Part shown: piece after piece, positions 8,141 to 17,482 of the stretch
Layout: each line of letters starts with the position of its first letter
Numbering within the stretch: position 1 is the stretch's first letter
NCBI RefSeq assembly: GCF_052116305.1
Contig: NZ_JBQKLI010000002.1
Coordinates: 124,001 to 188,000, forward strand
Source of the DNA: JBQKLI01 sp012798975
GTDB taxonomy: Bacteria > Bacillota > Clostridia > Tissierellales > Peptoniphilaceae
Direction: 5' to 3'
Length of the DNA stretch: 64,000 nt
Notes under the pieces: generated by a model
Told to the model about the DNA's origin: nothing
The model's database searches: none
Seen by the model: only the letters and a program-made list of their open reading frames with translations
Translations under genes and position numbers: made by a program

Positions 8141-10156
8141 ATGGCTGTTGAACCCATGAAGCTAATGAGCGGGGTCTTCTTAAAAAAGGATGCTTCTGCA
8201 GTATTAAAAGAGATCATTATACAAGGATCTTTTCATATCGCAGACAAAAATAAACCTTCAGATTTTACAATTAAAGCCTTTGAACGGCTTAATAATAATC
8301 TGGATAAGGATAACGAAGAATCTATTTCCTTGAGTCCTTTTGAAGTAGATCACTCCCTTGATAGCAGAAAATACAAGCAGCAGTTTCTAGAAATTTTTGA
8401 CTATCTTAATATCGACAACAATCCCCAAGACCAAAAAACCGAAAACAGACCTTCTCTTGAGGAACTCTCTGATATCAACGATCTCTATACAGAGGTTATC
8501 AAGTTAAGAGATTTTGAATATAAAATCGATCATGAACTGATCAATCTTCAGTTATATGTAGATTTTCTGCAGTTTTTCACCGAAAAAGGTGCCGGAGATA
8601 TAAAGATAAAAGATATCAGAAATTTAAAATTTATGAACTACGTCTTTGGGACATTATCACAAGATGCCTATAAGAAGCTAAAAGATAATTACGAAAATAT
8701 AAAAGATATTGTAGTTCATGCAGGAAGAACTTCTGCAACTCATCATACTCAAAGCGAAGAGCTGGTAATGGTGTTTTCTCCCCTATCAAAAACCTCAGAC
8801 AGTAAAAACATTCTAAAGTCATTAAACTTTACTCCTTTAGAGCTGCCTGATTTTGAAGAGAACGATGAAGATACTTTCTCTTCCCTTCTTGCTAGGATGG
8901 AAAAACTATTATCTGAGAAAAACAAAAATAAAGAAGATTTTATTCAGAAGAAAAATCTTTTTGTACAAAAGAATTCTTCTAAAATAAAAAGTCTGTACTA
9001 TAACTATAAGGTTGCAGATCTTAGTACTCAAATAGAAGGCTATATTGCGCAAACAGATCACTTCTTTTTCATCGCAGGTTTTATTCCCATCTCAAAAATA
9101 AAAGATATGGAACGCTCTATTATGGAAATCGCTCCAGAGACCATCCTAACCTTTGAAGATGCTGATACTGTAAAAGATATAGCTCCTGCACCTACAAAAC
9201 TAAAAAATAATACATTGTTTGCTCCCTTTGAGACTTTAGTCAATATGTATTCTGTCCCAAACTACAATGAAAAAGACCCGACGCCTTTTTTCGCAATCAC
9301 TTATATGCTGTTTTTCGGCATGATGTTTGGCGATGTTGGACAAGGGCTTATTCTAGTGCTTGCAGGTTTGCTCCTCGCAAAAAAAATCCCGAGTTTAGCA
9401 GGAATCGCCAGCCGAATCGGTGTTAGTTCTATGATCTTTGGTTTTTTATACGGAAGTGTGTTTGGTATAGAAAATATCATTCCGTCATTGCTTATCCGGC
9501 CAATGGAAGAGGTAAACACCATTCTTATTGCAGCTATTTGCCTAGGAATTGTGTTAATCTTAATCGCTTATGGAATCGGACTTGGCAATTTAGCCAAACG
9601 AAAAGATAAAGTCAATTTATATTTTGATAAAAATGGTATTACAGGGTTGTTGTTCTACCTCGCCTTTTTGATCTTTATAGTAAATATGATCTTTGGTAAA
9701 AGAATCATACCGCAGTTTTCACCGATTCTTTCTATTATTACCGCTGCAGTTATGATCATCGCTTGTTTTATTTTATTTATGAAACCGGCACTTGCCGCTA
9801 AGGTCTTAACAGCAGAAGAATATAAACACATGGAAAAACCAAACGGCGTAGAAAGAGGCTTTGAGCTTTTCGAAACGATTATGAGTTTCTTTACAAACAC
9901 TCTATCCTTTATACGGGTTGGAGCTTTTGCAATCAACCATGTCGGTTTATTTATGGCTTTTCATGCCCTTGGCCAAATGACAGGTTCCACCATTGGAAAC
10001 GCAGTTATGCTTATCCTGGGAAATATTATCATTATCGTACTTGAAGGTCTGATCGTTGCTATTCAATCCATTCGTTTAGAGTATTATGAACTATTCAGCC
10101 GATATTTCAAAGGAGAAGGCGTCTCCTACGATCCGATGAATATCAAAAAATTCTAA
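8141..10156 (+). CDS. ntpI: V-type ATPase subunit I (a-like membrane stator)
   Basis: The large membrane stator subunit, 671 aa. The first 350 or so residues are cytosolic and coiled-coil rich. From about residue 385 there are seven or eight membrane segments, with the family motifs FFGMMFGDVGQG, NTLSFIRVGAFAINH (bearing the essential ion-pathway arginine) and the C-terminal EYYELFSRYFKGEG. A strong GGAGGTG ribosome site precedes the ATG. It forms the ion half-channels against the K ring. Confidence 0.95.
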   Translation: MAVEPMKLMSGVFLKKDASAVLKEIIIQGSFHIADKNKPSDFTIKAFERLNNNLDKDNEESISLSPFEVDHSLDSRKYKQQFLEIFDYLNIDNNPQDQKTENRPSLEELSDINDLYTEVIKLRDFEYKIDHELINLQLYVDFLQFFTEKGAGDIKIKDIRNLKFMNYVFGTLSQDAYKKLKDNYENIKDIVVHAGRTSATHHTQSEELVMVFSPLSKTSDSKNILKSLNFTPLELPDFEENDEDTFSSLLARMEKLLSEKNKNKEDFIQKKNLFVQKNSSKIKSLYYNYKVADLSTQIEGYIAQTDHFFFIAGFIPISKIKDMERSIMEIAPETILTFEDADTVKDIAPAPTKLKNNTLFAPFETLVNMYSVPNYNEKDPTPFFAITYMLFFGMMFGDVGQGLILVLAGLLLAKKIPSLAGIASRIGVSSMIFGFLYGSVFGIENIIPSLLIRPMEEVNTILIAAICLGIVLILIAYGIGLGNLAKRKDKVNLYFDKNGITGLLFYLAFLIFIVNMIFGKRIIPQFSPILSIITAAVMIIACFILFMKPALAAKVLTAEEYKHMEKPNGVERGFELFETIMSFFTNTLSFIRVGAFAINHVGLFMAFHALGQMTGSTIGNAVMLILGNIIIIVLEGLIVAIQSIRLEYYELFSRYFKGEGVSYDPMNIKKF

Positions 10157-10221
10157 AATAATGGGTCTTAAAAATCATTATATATACAAATTAAAAACAA
10201 ATTCTATTGGAGGAATCTAAA

Positions 10222-10653
10222 ATGAAAATAATTTTAACTATCGTCACTTGTATTATCTTAGCCACTATTATTACAGGTATTCGGTATGAAATAAAAGGCG
10301 TTGCCGGGAACCAAAAAAGATTAAAGAAAATGATGGCTATTAATATCGTTTCTGTCTTTGGACTTTTAGCGATCGCTCTAATTCCAAATCTTGCATTTGC
10401 CGCTTCTGCACAAGCCGCTGCTCCAGCTGCTGCTCAAGCCTCTAGTGGACTAAAATATATCGGCGCTGCCTTCTCTACTGGTCTTGCCTGCATTGGATCT
10501 GGTGTTGCAGTAGGACAAGCCGGTTCCGCTGCTATCGGTGCTATTTCTGAAGATTCAAGTATTATGGGTAAAACTATGATTATCTTAGGTCTTGCAGAAG
10601 GGATTGCTATTTACGGATTAATTATTTCTATTATGATCCTAGTAGCACAATAG
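10222..10653 (+). CDS. ntpK: V-type ATPase subunit K (c-ring proteolipid)
   Basis: The rotor proteolipid, 143 aa, with four predicted helices in two hairpins. The first hairpin is degenerate and ends in an Ala-rich linker (residues about 58-76). The second carries GLACIGSGVAVGQAG with an ion-ligand Gln and LGLAEGIAIYG with the essential Glu. The Gln/Glu pair fits a sodium site, but the residue after Glu is Gly rather than Ser/Thr, so proton or sodium use remains open. Only one hairpin has the carboxylate, as in V-type 16 kDa subunits. The ATG at 10222 is chosen over an upstream TTG because GGAGG lies eight bases before it. Confidence 0.92.
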   Translation: MKIILTIVTCIILATIITGIRYEIKGVAGNQKRLKKMMAINIVSVFGLLAIALIPNLAFAASAQAAAPAAAQASSGLKYIGAAFSTGLACIGSGVAVGQAGSAAIGAISEDSSIMGKTMIILGLAEGIAIYGLIISIMILVAQ

Positions 10654-10664
10654 AAGGTGTTCTT

Positions 10665-10973
10665 ATGAAAAGTTATTTAATCTCTGATAATACAGATACG
10701 TTAGTGGGAATGCGGCTTGGAGGAATCTCCGGAGTCGTAGTCCACGGCGATAAAGAAACAAGAGAAGAATTTCATAAATGTCTTCAAAATAAAGAAATCG
10801 GAATTCTGATCTTAACGGAAAAGGTGTTTGATCTGCTTCAAGAAGAATGTATGGAGATCAAACTGAAACGAAAATTTCCTCTTATAGTAGAAATTCCTGA
10901 TCGCCATGGTTTACGAAGAAGTCCGGATTTTATTACAGAGTATATAAACGACTCCATCGGCATTAGTATTTAA
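10665..10973 (+). CDS. ntpG: V-type ATPase subunit F (NtpG)
   Basis: A small central-stalk subunit, 102 aa, of the CheY-like V/A-ATPase subunit F family. The signature is MKSYLISDNTDTLVGMRLGGI at the start, GILILTEKVFD in the centre and PLIVEIPDRHG near the end. It starts 11 bases after ntpK and 12 bases before ntpE. It binds subunit D in the rotor shaft. Confidence 0.9.
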   Translation: MKSYLISDNTDTLVGMRLGGISGVVVHGDKETREEFHKCLQNKEIGILILTEKVFDLLQEECMEIKLKRKFPLIVEIPDRHGLRRSPDFITEYINDSIGISI

Positions 10974-10985
10974 AGGAGTACAGAT

Positions 10986-11594
10986 ATGATTAGTATTAAC
11001 GATAAACTGGATTCATTTAGAAAAATTATTTCCGATGAAATCACAGCAGAAAACGAAGAAAAAATAAAAGAGCTCAAAGAGGAAGCGGATTCTGAAGTTA
11101 AAAAATATAACGATACTATCCAAAAGAAAATCATCGAAATCAAAAAAGACTATGAAAATAAGCTAAACCTTCAAAAAGAAAGGATCCTCTCTCAAGTCCA
11201 AAAAGAAGGAGAATCCCTCCTTTCCGATGCGGAAAACGAAATTTATGCCGATCTTCAAAAATCTCTTTTAAAAAAGCTGAAAAAATCTTATCAAGGAGAA
11301 GAAGGGGCTGATTTTTTAAAAGACCAGCTTTTGAAAAATAAATCTAGTATCTCGGATCAAGATCTCATCTATCTTTCAGAAAACAATTATTCCCGAGATG
11401 AAAAAATCGTAAAAGAACTTTTCCCTCAAAATAAAACTGCTGTAAAGAAAGAAATTAAAATCGGCGGAGCTATTATTTTAAGTGAAGATCACTCCTCTCA
11501 AATCAATTGTACTATGGACTATATAGTAGAAGAAAACAGAAGCAGAATAAACAATGACGCGAAACAATTTCTAAAAGCGGGACAAGCCCATTAA
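10986..11594 (+). CDS. ntpE: V-type ATPase subunit E (peripheral stalk)
   Basis: The peripheral-stalk subunit, 202 aa. Residues 1-90 form a long coiled coil and the C-terminal half is globular, ending in a GGAIILSEDHSSQINCTMDYIV-like strand pair typical of subunit E. AAGGAG precedes the ATG. It pairs with the coiled-coil NtpF-like subunit to hold the A3B3 head. Confidence 0.88.
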   Translation: MISINDKLDSFRKIISDEITAENEEKIKELKEEADSEVKKYNDTIQKKIIEIKKDYENKLNLQKERILSQVQKEGESLLSDAENEIYADLQKSLLKKLKKSYQGEEGADFLKDQLLKNKSSISDQDLIYLSENNYSRDEKIVKELFPQNKTAVKKEIKIGGAIILSEDHSSQINCTMDYIVEENRSRINNDAKQFLKAGQAH

Positions 11595-11607
11595 GGAAGT
11601 GTAGAAA

Positions 11608-13404
11608 ATGGAAAATAAAGACATCACTAAAATTATAGATATCAACGGTCCCGTCGTAAAAGCCCAACCTATCGGCAGTTTTAAAGTAAGAGATATGGTA
11701 GCTGTAGGCGATAAGAAATTAATCGGCGAGATCGTTGCAATCGCTCAAAATATAGGAACCATTCAAGTATACGAAGAAACGCAGGGTCTTAAAACAGGAG
11801 AGGAAATCAGCTCAATGGAGATGCCTCTTTCTGCTACATTAGGACCTGGGATCATCGGAAATATATTCGACGGTATTCAAAGGCCTTTGGAAACTATTTA
11901 TAATTTGACCGGCAACTTCATCGGTGAAGGTATCGGTTTAATCTCTCTTGATAAAGATAAACTTTGGGATGTAGAAATCACAGTCAAAGAAGGAGATATT
12001 TTAAATGCCGGCGACACTTATGCAAAGGTAAAAGAAACAACTCTTATCGAAAACAAAATTATGGTTCCTCCAAACAAAGGGGGAAAGGCAATCAAAGTCC
12101 TTCCTCCTGGAAAATACAATATTGAAACAGACGTTGTCATTCTTGAAAATGAAGATCATGAAAAGACAGCTCTTAAGCTTTATCAAAACTGGCCAGTTCG
12201 TGTTCCCAGACCTTCTAAAAAAAGAATGCCGATCTCGAAACTCCTTGTAACCGGCCAAAGAATACTCGATGTGTTCTTCCCCATTGCAAAGGGCGGCAGC
12301 GCTGCTCTTCCAGGCGGTTTTGGTACAGGAAAAACGATGACACAGCATCAGCTTGCAAAATGGTCTGACGCTGATATTATCGTTTATATCGGCTGCGGCG
12401 AACGGGGTAATGAAATGACTGAAGTATTAGAAGACTTCCCGAAACTTACCGACCCTAGAACTGGAAGACCTTTGATGGAACGGACCGTTTTAATTGCAAA
12501 CACTTCAAATATGCCCGTAGCTGCCAGAGAAGCTTCTATTTATACAGGTGTTACTATTGCAGAATACTACAGAGATATGGGCTATCATGTCGCAATCATG
12601 GCCGACTCTACCTCTCGATGGGCAGAAGCTTTGAGAGAAATTTCAGGACGTCTGGAAGAAATGCCTGCTGAAGAAGGTTATCCGGCTTATCTTCCTTCAA
12701 GAATTGCACAGTTCTACGAAAGATCCGGCTATGTTGAAACCTTAGGCGGCGAAGAAGGATCTGTCACTATTATCGGCGCCGTTTCCCCTCCAGGAGGAGA
12801 TTTTTCTGAGCCGGTAACAGAAAATACAAAGAGATTTGTTTCTTCTTTTCTAGTTTTAGAAAAAGCTTTAGCTTATATCAGACATTATCCAGCAGTAAAT
12901 TATCTCACAAGCTATAGCGAGTACATTCCATTATTAAAAGATTATTATGATGAAAATGTATCTTCTGAACTTCTGCCTCTTCGAAATAGAGCGATGGACC
13001 TTCTTTCCCAAGACGACAAACTAAATCAGATCGCACAGCTGGTAGGAGAAGATGTCCTTCCTTCTGATCAACGGCTTGTTCTTGAGATCGCAAAGGTCAT
13101 AAAAAAAGGATTCTTGCAGCAAAATGCCAATAATGAATTTGACACTTATGTCCCATTGAAAAAACAATATCAAATGCTAAAAACCATTGATCTTCTCTAT
13201 ACAGAGTCTATGGATGCTGTTAAAAACCATGTCGCATTAACTCTTGTTAAAAACGATGATCTTTTCGCTGAAATCCAAAGAATGAAATACGACATTCCTA
13301 ATGAAGATTTTATGGAATATTTCAACAAATTAAACGGAAAGATCACATTGTACTATGATCAATTGAAGAAAGATGCGAAAGAAAACGGTGATTATGATGA
13401 TTAA
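11608..13404 (+). CDS. ntpA: V-type ATPase catalytic subunit A
   Basis: The catalytic subunit, 598 aa. The P-loop is GGFGTGKT (about residues 232-239), with the family's long non-homologous insertion before it (about residues 115-200). GERGNEM, ADSTSRWAEALREISGRLEEMPAEEGYPAYL and the VSPPGGDFSEPV segment are all intact. It hydrolyses or synthesises ATP at the A/B interface. It overlaps ntpB at its 3' end. Confidence 0.97.
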   Translation: MENKDITKIIDINGPVVKAQPIGSFKVRDMVAVGDKKLIGEIVAIAQNIGTIQVYEETQGLKTGEEISSMEMPLSATLGPGIIGNIFDGIQRPLETIYNLTGNFIGEGIGLISLDKDKLWDVEITVKEGDILNAGDTYAKVKETTLIENKIMVPPNKGGKAIKVLPPGKYNIETDVVILENEDHEKTALKLYQNWPVRVPRPSKKRMPISKLLVTGQRILDVFFPIAKGGSAALPGGFGTGKTMTQHQLAKWSDADIIVYIGCGERGNEMTEVLEDFPKLTDPRTGRPLMERTVLIANTSNMPVAAREASIYTGVTIAEYYRDMGYHVAIMADSTSRWAEALREISGRLEEMPAEEGYPAYLPSRIAQFYERSGYVETLGGEEGSVTIIGAVSPPGGDFSEPVTENTKRFVSSFLVLEKALAYIRHYPAVNYLTSYSEYIPLLKDYYDENVSSELLPLRNRAMDLLSQDDKLNQIAQLVGEDVLPSDQRLVLEIAKVIKKGFLQQNANNEFDTYVPLKKQYQMLKTIDLLYTESMDAVKNHVALTLVKNDDLFAEIQRMKYDIPNEDFMEYFNKLNGKITLYYDQLKKDAKENGDYDD

Positions 13405-14773
13405 ACAATATTTAAAATTAAGCAAAATAGAAGGTCCTTTAATTGTATTAAAAGGCGTAGCCGGTGCAGGCTATGAAGAGATGATGGATATCCGCCTTGA
13501 CAGCGGAGAGCTCCGACGGGCAAAGGTCATCCGCATCGAAGGAGATACGATAATCGCCCAAGTCTTTGAGGGAACTTCTGGAATCTCTACCGATAATGCT
13601 ACCGTTACTTTTAAAGGTTCCCCTTTAGAAATCCATCTAAGCAAGAATATATTAGGCAGAACTTTTAGCGGACTAGGGGAGCCTATCGACGGCGGAGAAC
13701 CGATTCTTTCTGAAAAAACTTATAATATTAACGGAAGCCCTATCAACCCCTTTGCAAGACAATACCCTAGGGACTATCTAGAAACAGGTATCTCATCTAT
13801 AGATGCTTTAACTACATTAATCCGTGGACAAAAGCTTCCTATTTTCTCCTCTAATGGTTTAAGCCATAATCAGCTAGCAGCACAAATCGTCCGCCAGGCA
13901 AAGCTGAAAAATTCCGATGAAAAATTCGGAATCGTCTTTGCAGGACTTGGAATCAAACACGATGATTATAACTTCTTCAAATCTACCTTTGAAGAATCTG
14001 GTGCTTCCCAAAGGCTTGTCTCTTTTATAAATCTTGCCGATGCGCCTATCGTTGAAAGGATCTCTACTCCTCGGGCAGCTTTAACTGCAGCAGAATATTT
14101 AGCTTTTGAAGAAGATATGCATATCCTTGTAGTTATGACCGATATTACAAGCTACGCAGAAGCTTTAAGAGAGATCTCTTCTGCCAGAGAAGAAGTTCCA
14201 GGAAGAAAGGGCTATCCAGGATACCTTTATTCCGACCTCTCTACCCTTTATGAAAGAGCCGGTATGATTAAAGAGAAAAAAGGATCAATCACCTTTATTC
14301 CTATTTTAACAATGCCAAATGACGACATCACCCATCCGATTCCAGACTTGACTGGATTTATTACAGAAGGACAAATCGTACTTTCCAGAGAACTTTTCCA
14401 AAAAAATATTTATCCGCCTATCAATATTCTTCCTTCCCTTTCCAGACTTATGAAAGACGGTATCGGAGAGGGATATACTAGAGAAGACCACGAAAGCGTT
14501 CAGTCTCAGCTTTTCGCCCTATACTCTAAAGTTATCGAAGTACGATCTCTTTCCCAAATCATCGGAGAAGAGGATCTATCTCCTCTTGACAGAACTTATA
14601 TGCAGTTTGGACGAGAGTTTGAAGACCGATTCTTAAATCAAGATTTTCATGAATCCAGAACGATTGATCAAACCTTAAGTTTGGCTTGGGAATTGTTTTC
14701 TCTTTTCCCCCAAACAGAGTTGGATCGTTTGGAAACAAAATATATCGAAAAATATGGCAGGTGGGAAAAATGA
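13394..14773 (+). CDS. ntpB: V-type ATPase regulatory subunit B
   Basis: The non-catalytic nucleotide-site subunit, about 459 aa. The P-loop is replaced by SSNGLSHNQLAAQI, normal for subunit B; DITSYAEALREISSAREEVPGRKGYPGYLYSDL is intact. The frame is open from 13373, but the ATG at 13394 (or 13397) follows an ACGGTG ribosome site and overlaps the ntpA stop by eleven bases, giving the expected N-terminus (KQYLKLSKIEGPL). Confidence 0.96.
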   Translation: MMIKQYLKLSKIEGPLIVLKGVAGAGYEEMMDIRLDSGELRRAKVIRIEGDTIIAQVFEGTSGISTDNATVTFKGSPLEIHLSKNILGRTFSGLGEPIDGGEPILSEKTYNINGSPINPFARQYPRDYLETGISSIDALTTLIRGQKLPIFSSNGLSHNQLAAQIVRQAKLKNSDEKFGIVFAGLGIKHDDYNFFKSTFEESGASQRLVSFINLADAPIVERISTPRAALTAAEYLAFEEDMHILVVMTDITSYAEALREISSAREEVPGRKGYPGYLYSDLSTLYERAGMIKEKKGSITFIPILTMPNDDITHPIPDLTGFITEGQIVLSRELFQKNIYPPINILPSLSRLMKDGIGEGYTREDHESVQSQLFALYSKVIEVRSLSQIIGEEDLSPLDRTYMQFGREFEDRFLNQDFHESRTIDQTLSLAWELFSLFPQTELDRLETKYIEKYGRWEK

Positions 14774-15405
14774 TCGAAAATATTGCCCCTACAAAAGCCA
14801 ATTATTTAAAATTAAAAGAAAGCCTGAAGTTATCCCAAACAGGATATAATCTTATCGATAAAAAACGTACTGTATTAATAAAAGAACTTCTTTCCCAGAT
14901 TGATAAAGCTAAAGAAATTCAGGTTGAAGTAGGAGAGCTTTTTTCAAAAGCTTATCTTCTTCTGCAAAAAGCAAATATCTCCATGGGTGTACGGGAGATC
15001 CATGATATAGCCACTTCCATCGACAAAGCCGAACCTTTTGAAATCACCTATCAATCCATCATGGGTCTCGATGTGCCGAAGATAAAATACGCTCATAAAC
15101 CCCTTCGTCCCCACTACAGCCTCTTTATGACTTCTCCAGAAGTAGACGAAGCCATCTATATTTTCCGAAAAGTAAAGCATTTGATTTATAGGCTTGCCGA
15201 AACGGAAAACACTGTCTATAAACTTTCTGTGGAAATTAAGAAGAATCAAAAACGGGCGAACGCTTTAGAAAAAATCAAGATCCCGGAATATGAAGAAACC
15301 ATAAAATATATTTCCGAAACATTAGAAGAAAAAGAGAGAGAAGAATTTTTCCGTTTGAAGAAAATGAAAAAACGAAAAGAAGAACAAAAGAAAGACCCTA
15401 TATAA
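14770..15405 (+). CDS. ntpD: V-type ATPase central-stalk subunit D
   Basis: The rotor shaft subunit, 211 aa, mostly two long helices. It starts with IAPTKANYLKLKESLKLSQTGY, the family's N-terminal signature, and ends in a Lys/Glu-rich helix. The ATG at 14770 overlaps the ntpB stop (ATGA) behind AGGTGGG. It is the last gene of the operon; no ntpH or ntpJ (potassium transporter) follows. Confidence 0.93.
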   Translation: MIENIAPTKANYLKLKESLKLSQTGYNLIDKKRTVLIKELLSQIDKAKEIQVEVGELFSKAYLLLQKANISMGVREIHDIATSIDKAEPFEITYQSIMGLDVPKIKYAHKPLRPHYSLFMTSPEVDEAIYIFRKVKHLIYRLAETENTVYKLSVEIKKNQKRANALEKIKIPEYEETIKYISETLEEKEREEFFRLKKMKKRKEEQKKDPI

Positions 15406-15445
15406 AAAGAGAAGCTGGATTTTATCTCCGCTTCTCTTTTTTCTG
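15405..15445 (+). terminator. terminator of the ATPase operon
   Basis: AAGAGAAGC and GCTTCTCTT pair over a 14-base loop, followed by T residues, directly after the ntpD stop. Confidence 0.85.
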
Positions 15446-15463
15446 CCTTCCCTTTGAAAAGCC

Positions 15464-15472
15464 TGTTATAAT
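15464..15472 (+). promoter_or_regulatory. extended -10 promoter
   Basis: TGTTATAAT matches the extended -10 consensus TGnTATAAT exactly, about 30 bp upstream of the oxidoreductase start; no convincing -35 element is seen. Confidence 0.6.
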
Positions 15473-15501
15473 GATTGTAATAATACAAAGGGGATGATCT
15501 T

Positions 15502-16470
15502 ATGCTGAAGGTTGGAATTATAGGAAACGGGTCGATTGTAAAAACATGGATGGAAGGAGTATTAGAAAGCGGCGCTTTTCAGCTTCACAGCGCTTATCTC
15601 CGCTCCGAAAATAAAAAGGAGTTCTTTCAGGATTTTGGAATTGAAAAAATCTATTATGAATTAGAGGAGTTTTTAAAAGAGGAAGATAACGACATAATTT
15701 ATATTGCTCTTCCGAATAGTCTTCATTACGAATATGCTTTAAAAGCTATACGAGCAGGCCGGCATGTAATACTGGAAAAACCCTTCACCAGCAGCTTGCG
15801 AGAAGCAGAGCATCTTTTTAAAGAAGCTTGCGCACATGATGTCTATATCTTTGAGGGCATCTGCAATATTTATAACCCGAATTTTTTAAAAATGAAAGCC
15901 TCCATCACAGAACCTTCTGTTGTGTATTCTAGTTTCCATCAGCTTTCCAGTCGTTATCAGGCACTCCTGTCCGGCGGAACTCCCAATGTTTTTAACTTGG
16001 ATTTTTCTGGAGGTGTGCTTATGGATCTAATGGTGTATCAGCTTCATGCTTGTTATGCCCTCTTTGGAAAACCGAATAATTTAAGCTATTTTCCAAAAAA
16101 ATTGAAAAACGGCATTGATCTAAGCGGAACTATTGTTATGGAGTATGACACTTTTAACGCCACTCTCCTTGCCAGCAAAGAAGCCGAAAGCGAAGATCAA
16201 TTTGTCTGTATCAACGCAGACCAAAAGATCAGTACCGGGACAATTAGTTTGATGGAAGGTTTCTTTTTAGCCGGAGAATGGAAAGAATATAATCGATACG
16301 AAAACTATCTCGCTTATGAAATAGAAACTTTTTCTAATATTATAGAAAATAATAATAAAGAAAGATATGAAGAAGCAAAGGATGCTACCCTTGCCGTTAT
16401 GAAACTTCTAGACCGATGCCGAAGCTCTGGAAATATTATCTTTAAAAATGACAACCGTGAATTATTGTAA
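15502..16470 (+). CDS. Gfo/Idh/MocA family NAD(P)-dependent oxidoreductase
   Basis: A 322-residue sugar or polyol dehydrogenase-type protein. The N-terminal Rossmann fold shows VGIIGNGSIVKTW, then IYIALPNSLHYEYALKAI and the family signature EKPFTSSLREAE (about residues 93-104). The C-terminal half matches the small alpha/beta domain of the family, as in YvaA/YrbE-type members. Substrate cannot be told. It is a single-gene unit with its own promoter and terminator. Confidence 0.85.
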   Translation: MLKVGIIGNGSIVKTWMEGVLESGAFQLHSAYLRSENKKEFFQDFGIEKIYYELEEFLKEEDNDIIYIALPNSLHYEYALKAIRAGRHVILEKPFTSSLREAEHLFKEACAHDVYIFEGICNIYNPNFLKMKASITEPSVVYSSFHQLSSRYQALLSGGTPNVFNLDFSGGVLMDLMVYQLHACYALFGKPNNLSYFPKKLKNGIDLSGTIVMEYDTFNATLLASKEAESEDQFVCINADQKISTGTISLMEGFFLAGEWKEYNRYENYLAYEIETFSNIIENNNKERYEEAKDATLAVMKLLDRCRSSGNIIFKNDNRELL

Positions 16471-16474
16471 TCAG

Positions 16475-16524
16475 AAAACAGCCCGATAAGTGAAATTACT
16501 GTGTTCTTATCCGGCTGTTTTTTT
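16475..16524 (+). terminator. terminator after the oxidoreductase gene
   Basis: AAACAGCC...GATAAG pairs with CTTATCCGGCTGTTT, followed by T7. Confidence 0.8.
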
Positions 16525-16636
16525 GAGCAGACTTTTACTATTGCTCGAGTAAATATTCGGGAACTCAAACTCATTTTTAAAATTTTTACAATCACTTTAT
16601 ATCCAAGTCTATTCAAAATATTTCTTAAAAAAAGCC

Positions 16637-16662
16637 ACAAAAAAACAGAGTCTCCTCTGTTT
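16637..16662 (-). terminator. terminator of the frameshifted membrane gene
   Basis: On the minus strand AACAGAG and CTCTGTT pair closely and are followed by T7, immediately after the membrane gene's stop. Confidence 0.65.
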
Positions 16663-17242
16663 TATTTAAGCCCTGTTCTTTTTCGGATTGCTTCCACTAT
16701 ATAAGCTAAGATAAAGAGGTCGATAAATTTCCCCACATAATACTGCATGATAGAGTAAATTGACCCATTCGATGGAAATTTATAAAATCCTGGAAACACA
16801 TAGGTAAACATCGGCGAAACATAATCTTGAAACACCTTCTCATCATTCGCTGCATTCTGAAGTTTATCGAGACCCTCCATCACTTCCTTCGGAATAACAC
16901 CTGCTCCGTTTAAAGTCAGATAGAAAATATAGAATAACACCGCAAGCTGAAAGATCAAACACAAATAGCAGATTATTCCGTAGACCAGAAAGAAAAGCCT
17001 CTCCATTCTATGATTTTCTCTAAGCTTTTGATAACCATAATTCATAAATCTGAATATAAAGAAAACATTCAAGATCAGTGATATCACTAAAACAAAGCCG
17101 ACCCGATTCGGAAAAATCATAATCGCAGCGATCTCTGCAATAAAAAGCAGAATATATACAATGAATAATCTTAAAAACAAAAGAGAGCTTCTCCAGATAT
17201 CATTTGCTCTGTTCTTAAATCCTTAAGCTGGGGTTTATACAT
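16662..17242 (-). pseudogene. integral membrane protein of unknown function, frameshifted near its start
   Basis: The long frame (16662-17180, 172 aa) encodes about four membrane segments but has no usable ATG or ribosome site. A perfect site (AAGGAGGAAAG) precedes an ATG at 17242 in another frame, which runs 23 codons and stops at 17171-17173. Adding one T in the CTTTTGTTTTT run near 17175-17185 joins the two into a single protein of about 193 residues (start MYKPQLKDLRT, then LFLFLRLFIVYILLF). This is either a real frameshift, a phase-variable T tract or a sequencing error. The family was not recognised. Confidence 0.65.
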
Positions 17243-17341
17243 CTTTCCTCCTTCTGCCCTTTCTATCTTTAACTGAAAGGACTCTTGTAAATCAGTATCC
17301 TCATTATATATTGCTCTTCATTTCTTCGCAATCTTATTCGT

Positions 17342-17381
17342 AAAAAAACCGGATGCTTAGAATATCCATTCTAAACATCCG
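17342..17381 (-). terminator. terminator of the nadABC operon
   Basis: A long hairpin (CGGATG and TTAGAAT paired with ATTCTAA and CATCCG), followed on the minus strand by T7. Confidence 0.85.
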
Positions 17382-17482
17382 ATATAATTTTTCTTCTAAG
17401 ATCTTTTAACTCTTGTTTCTTTCTAATTCTTTTATGTTCTAACTCTTAGAAAGACTATTATACAATTCTATCCAGACAAGTG

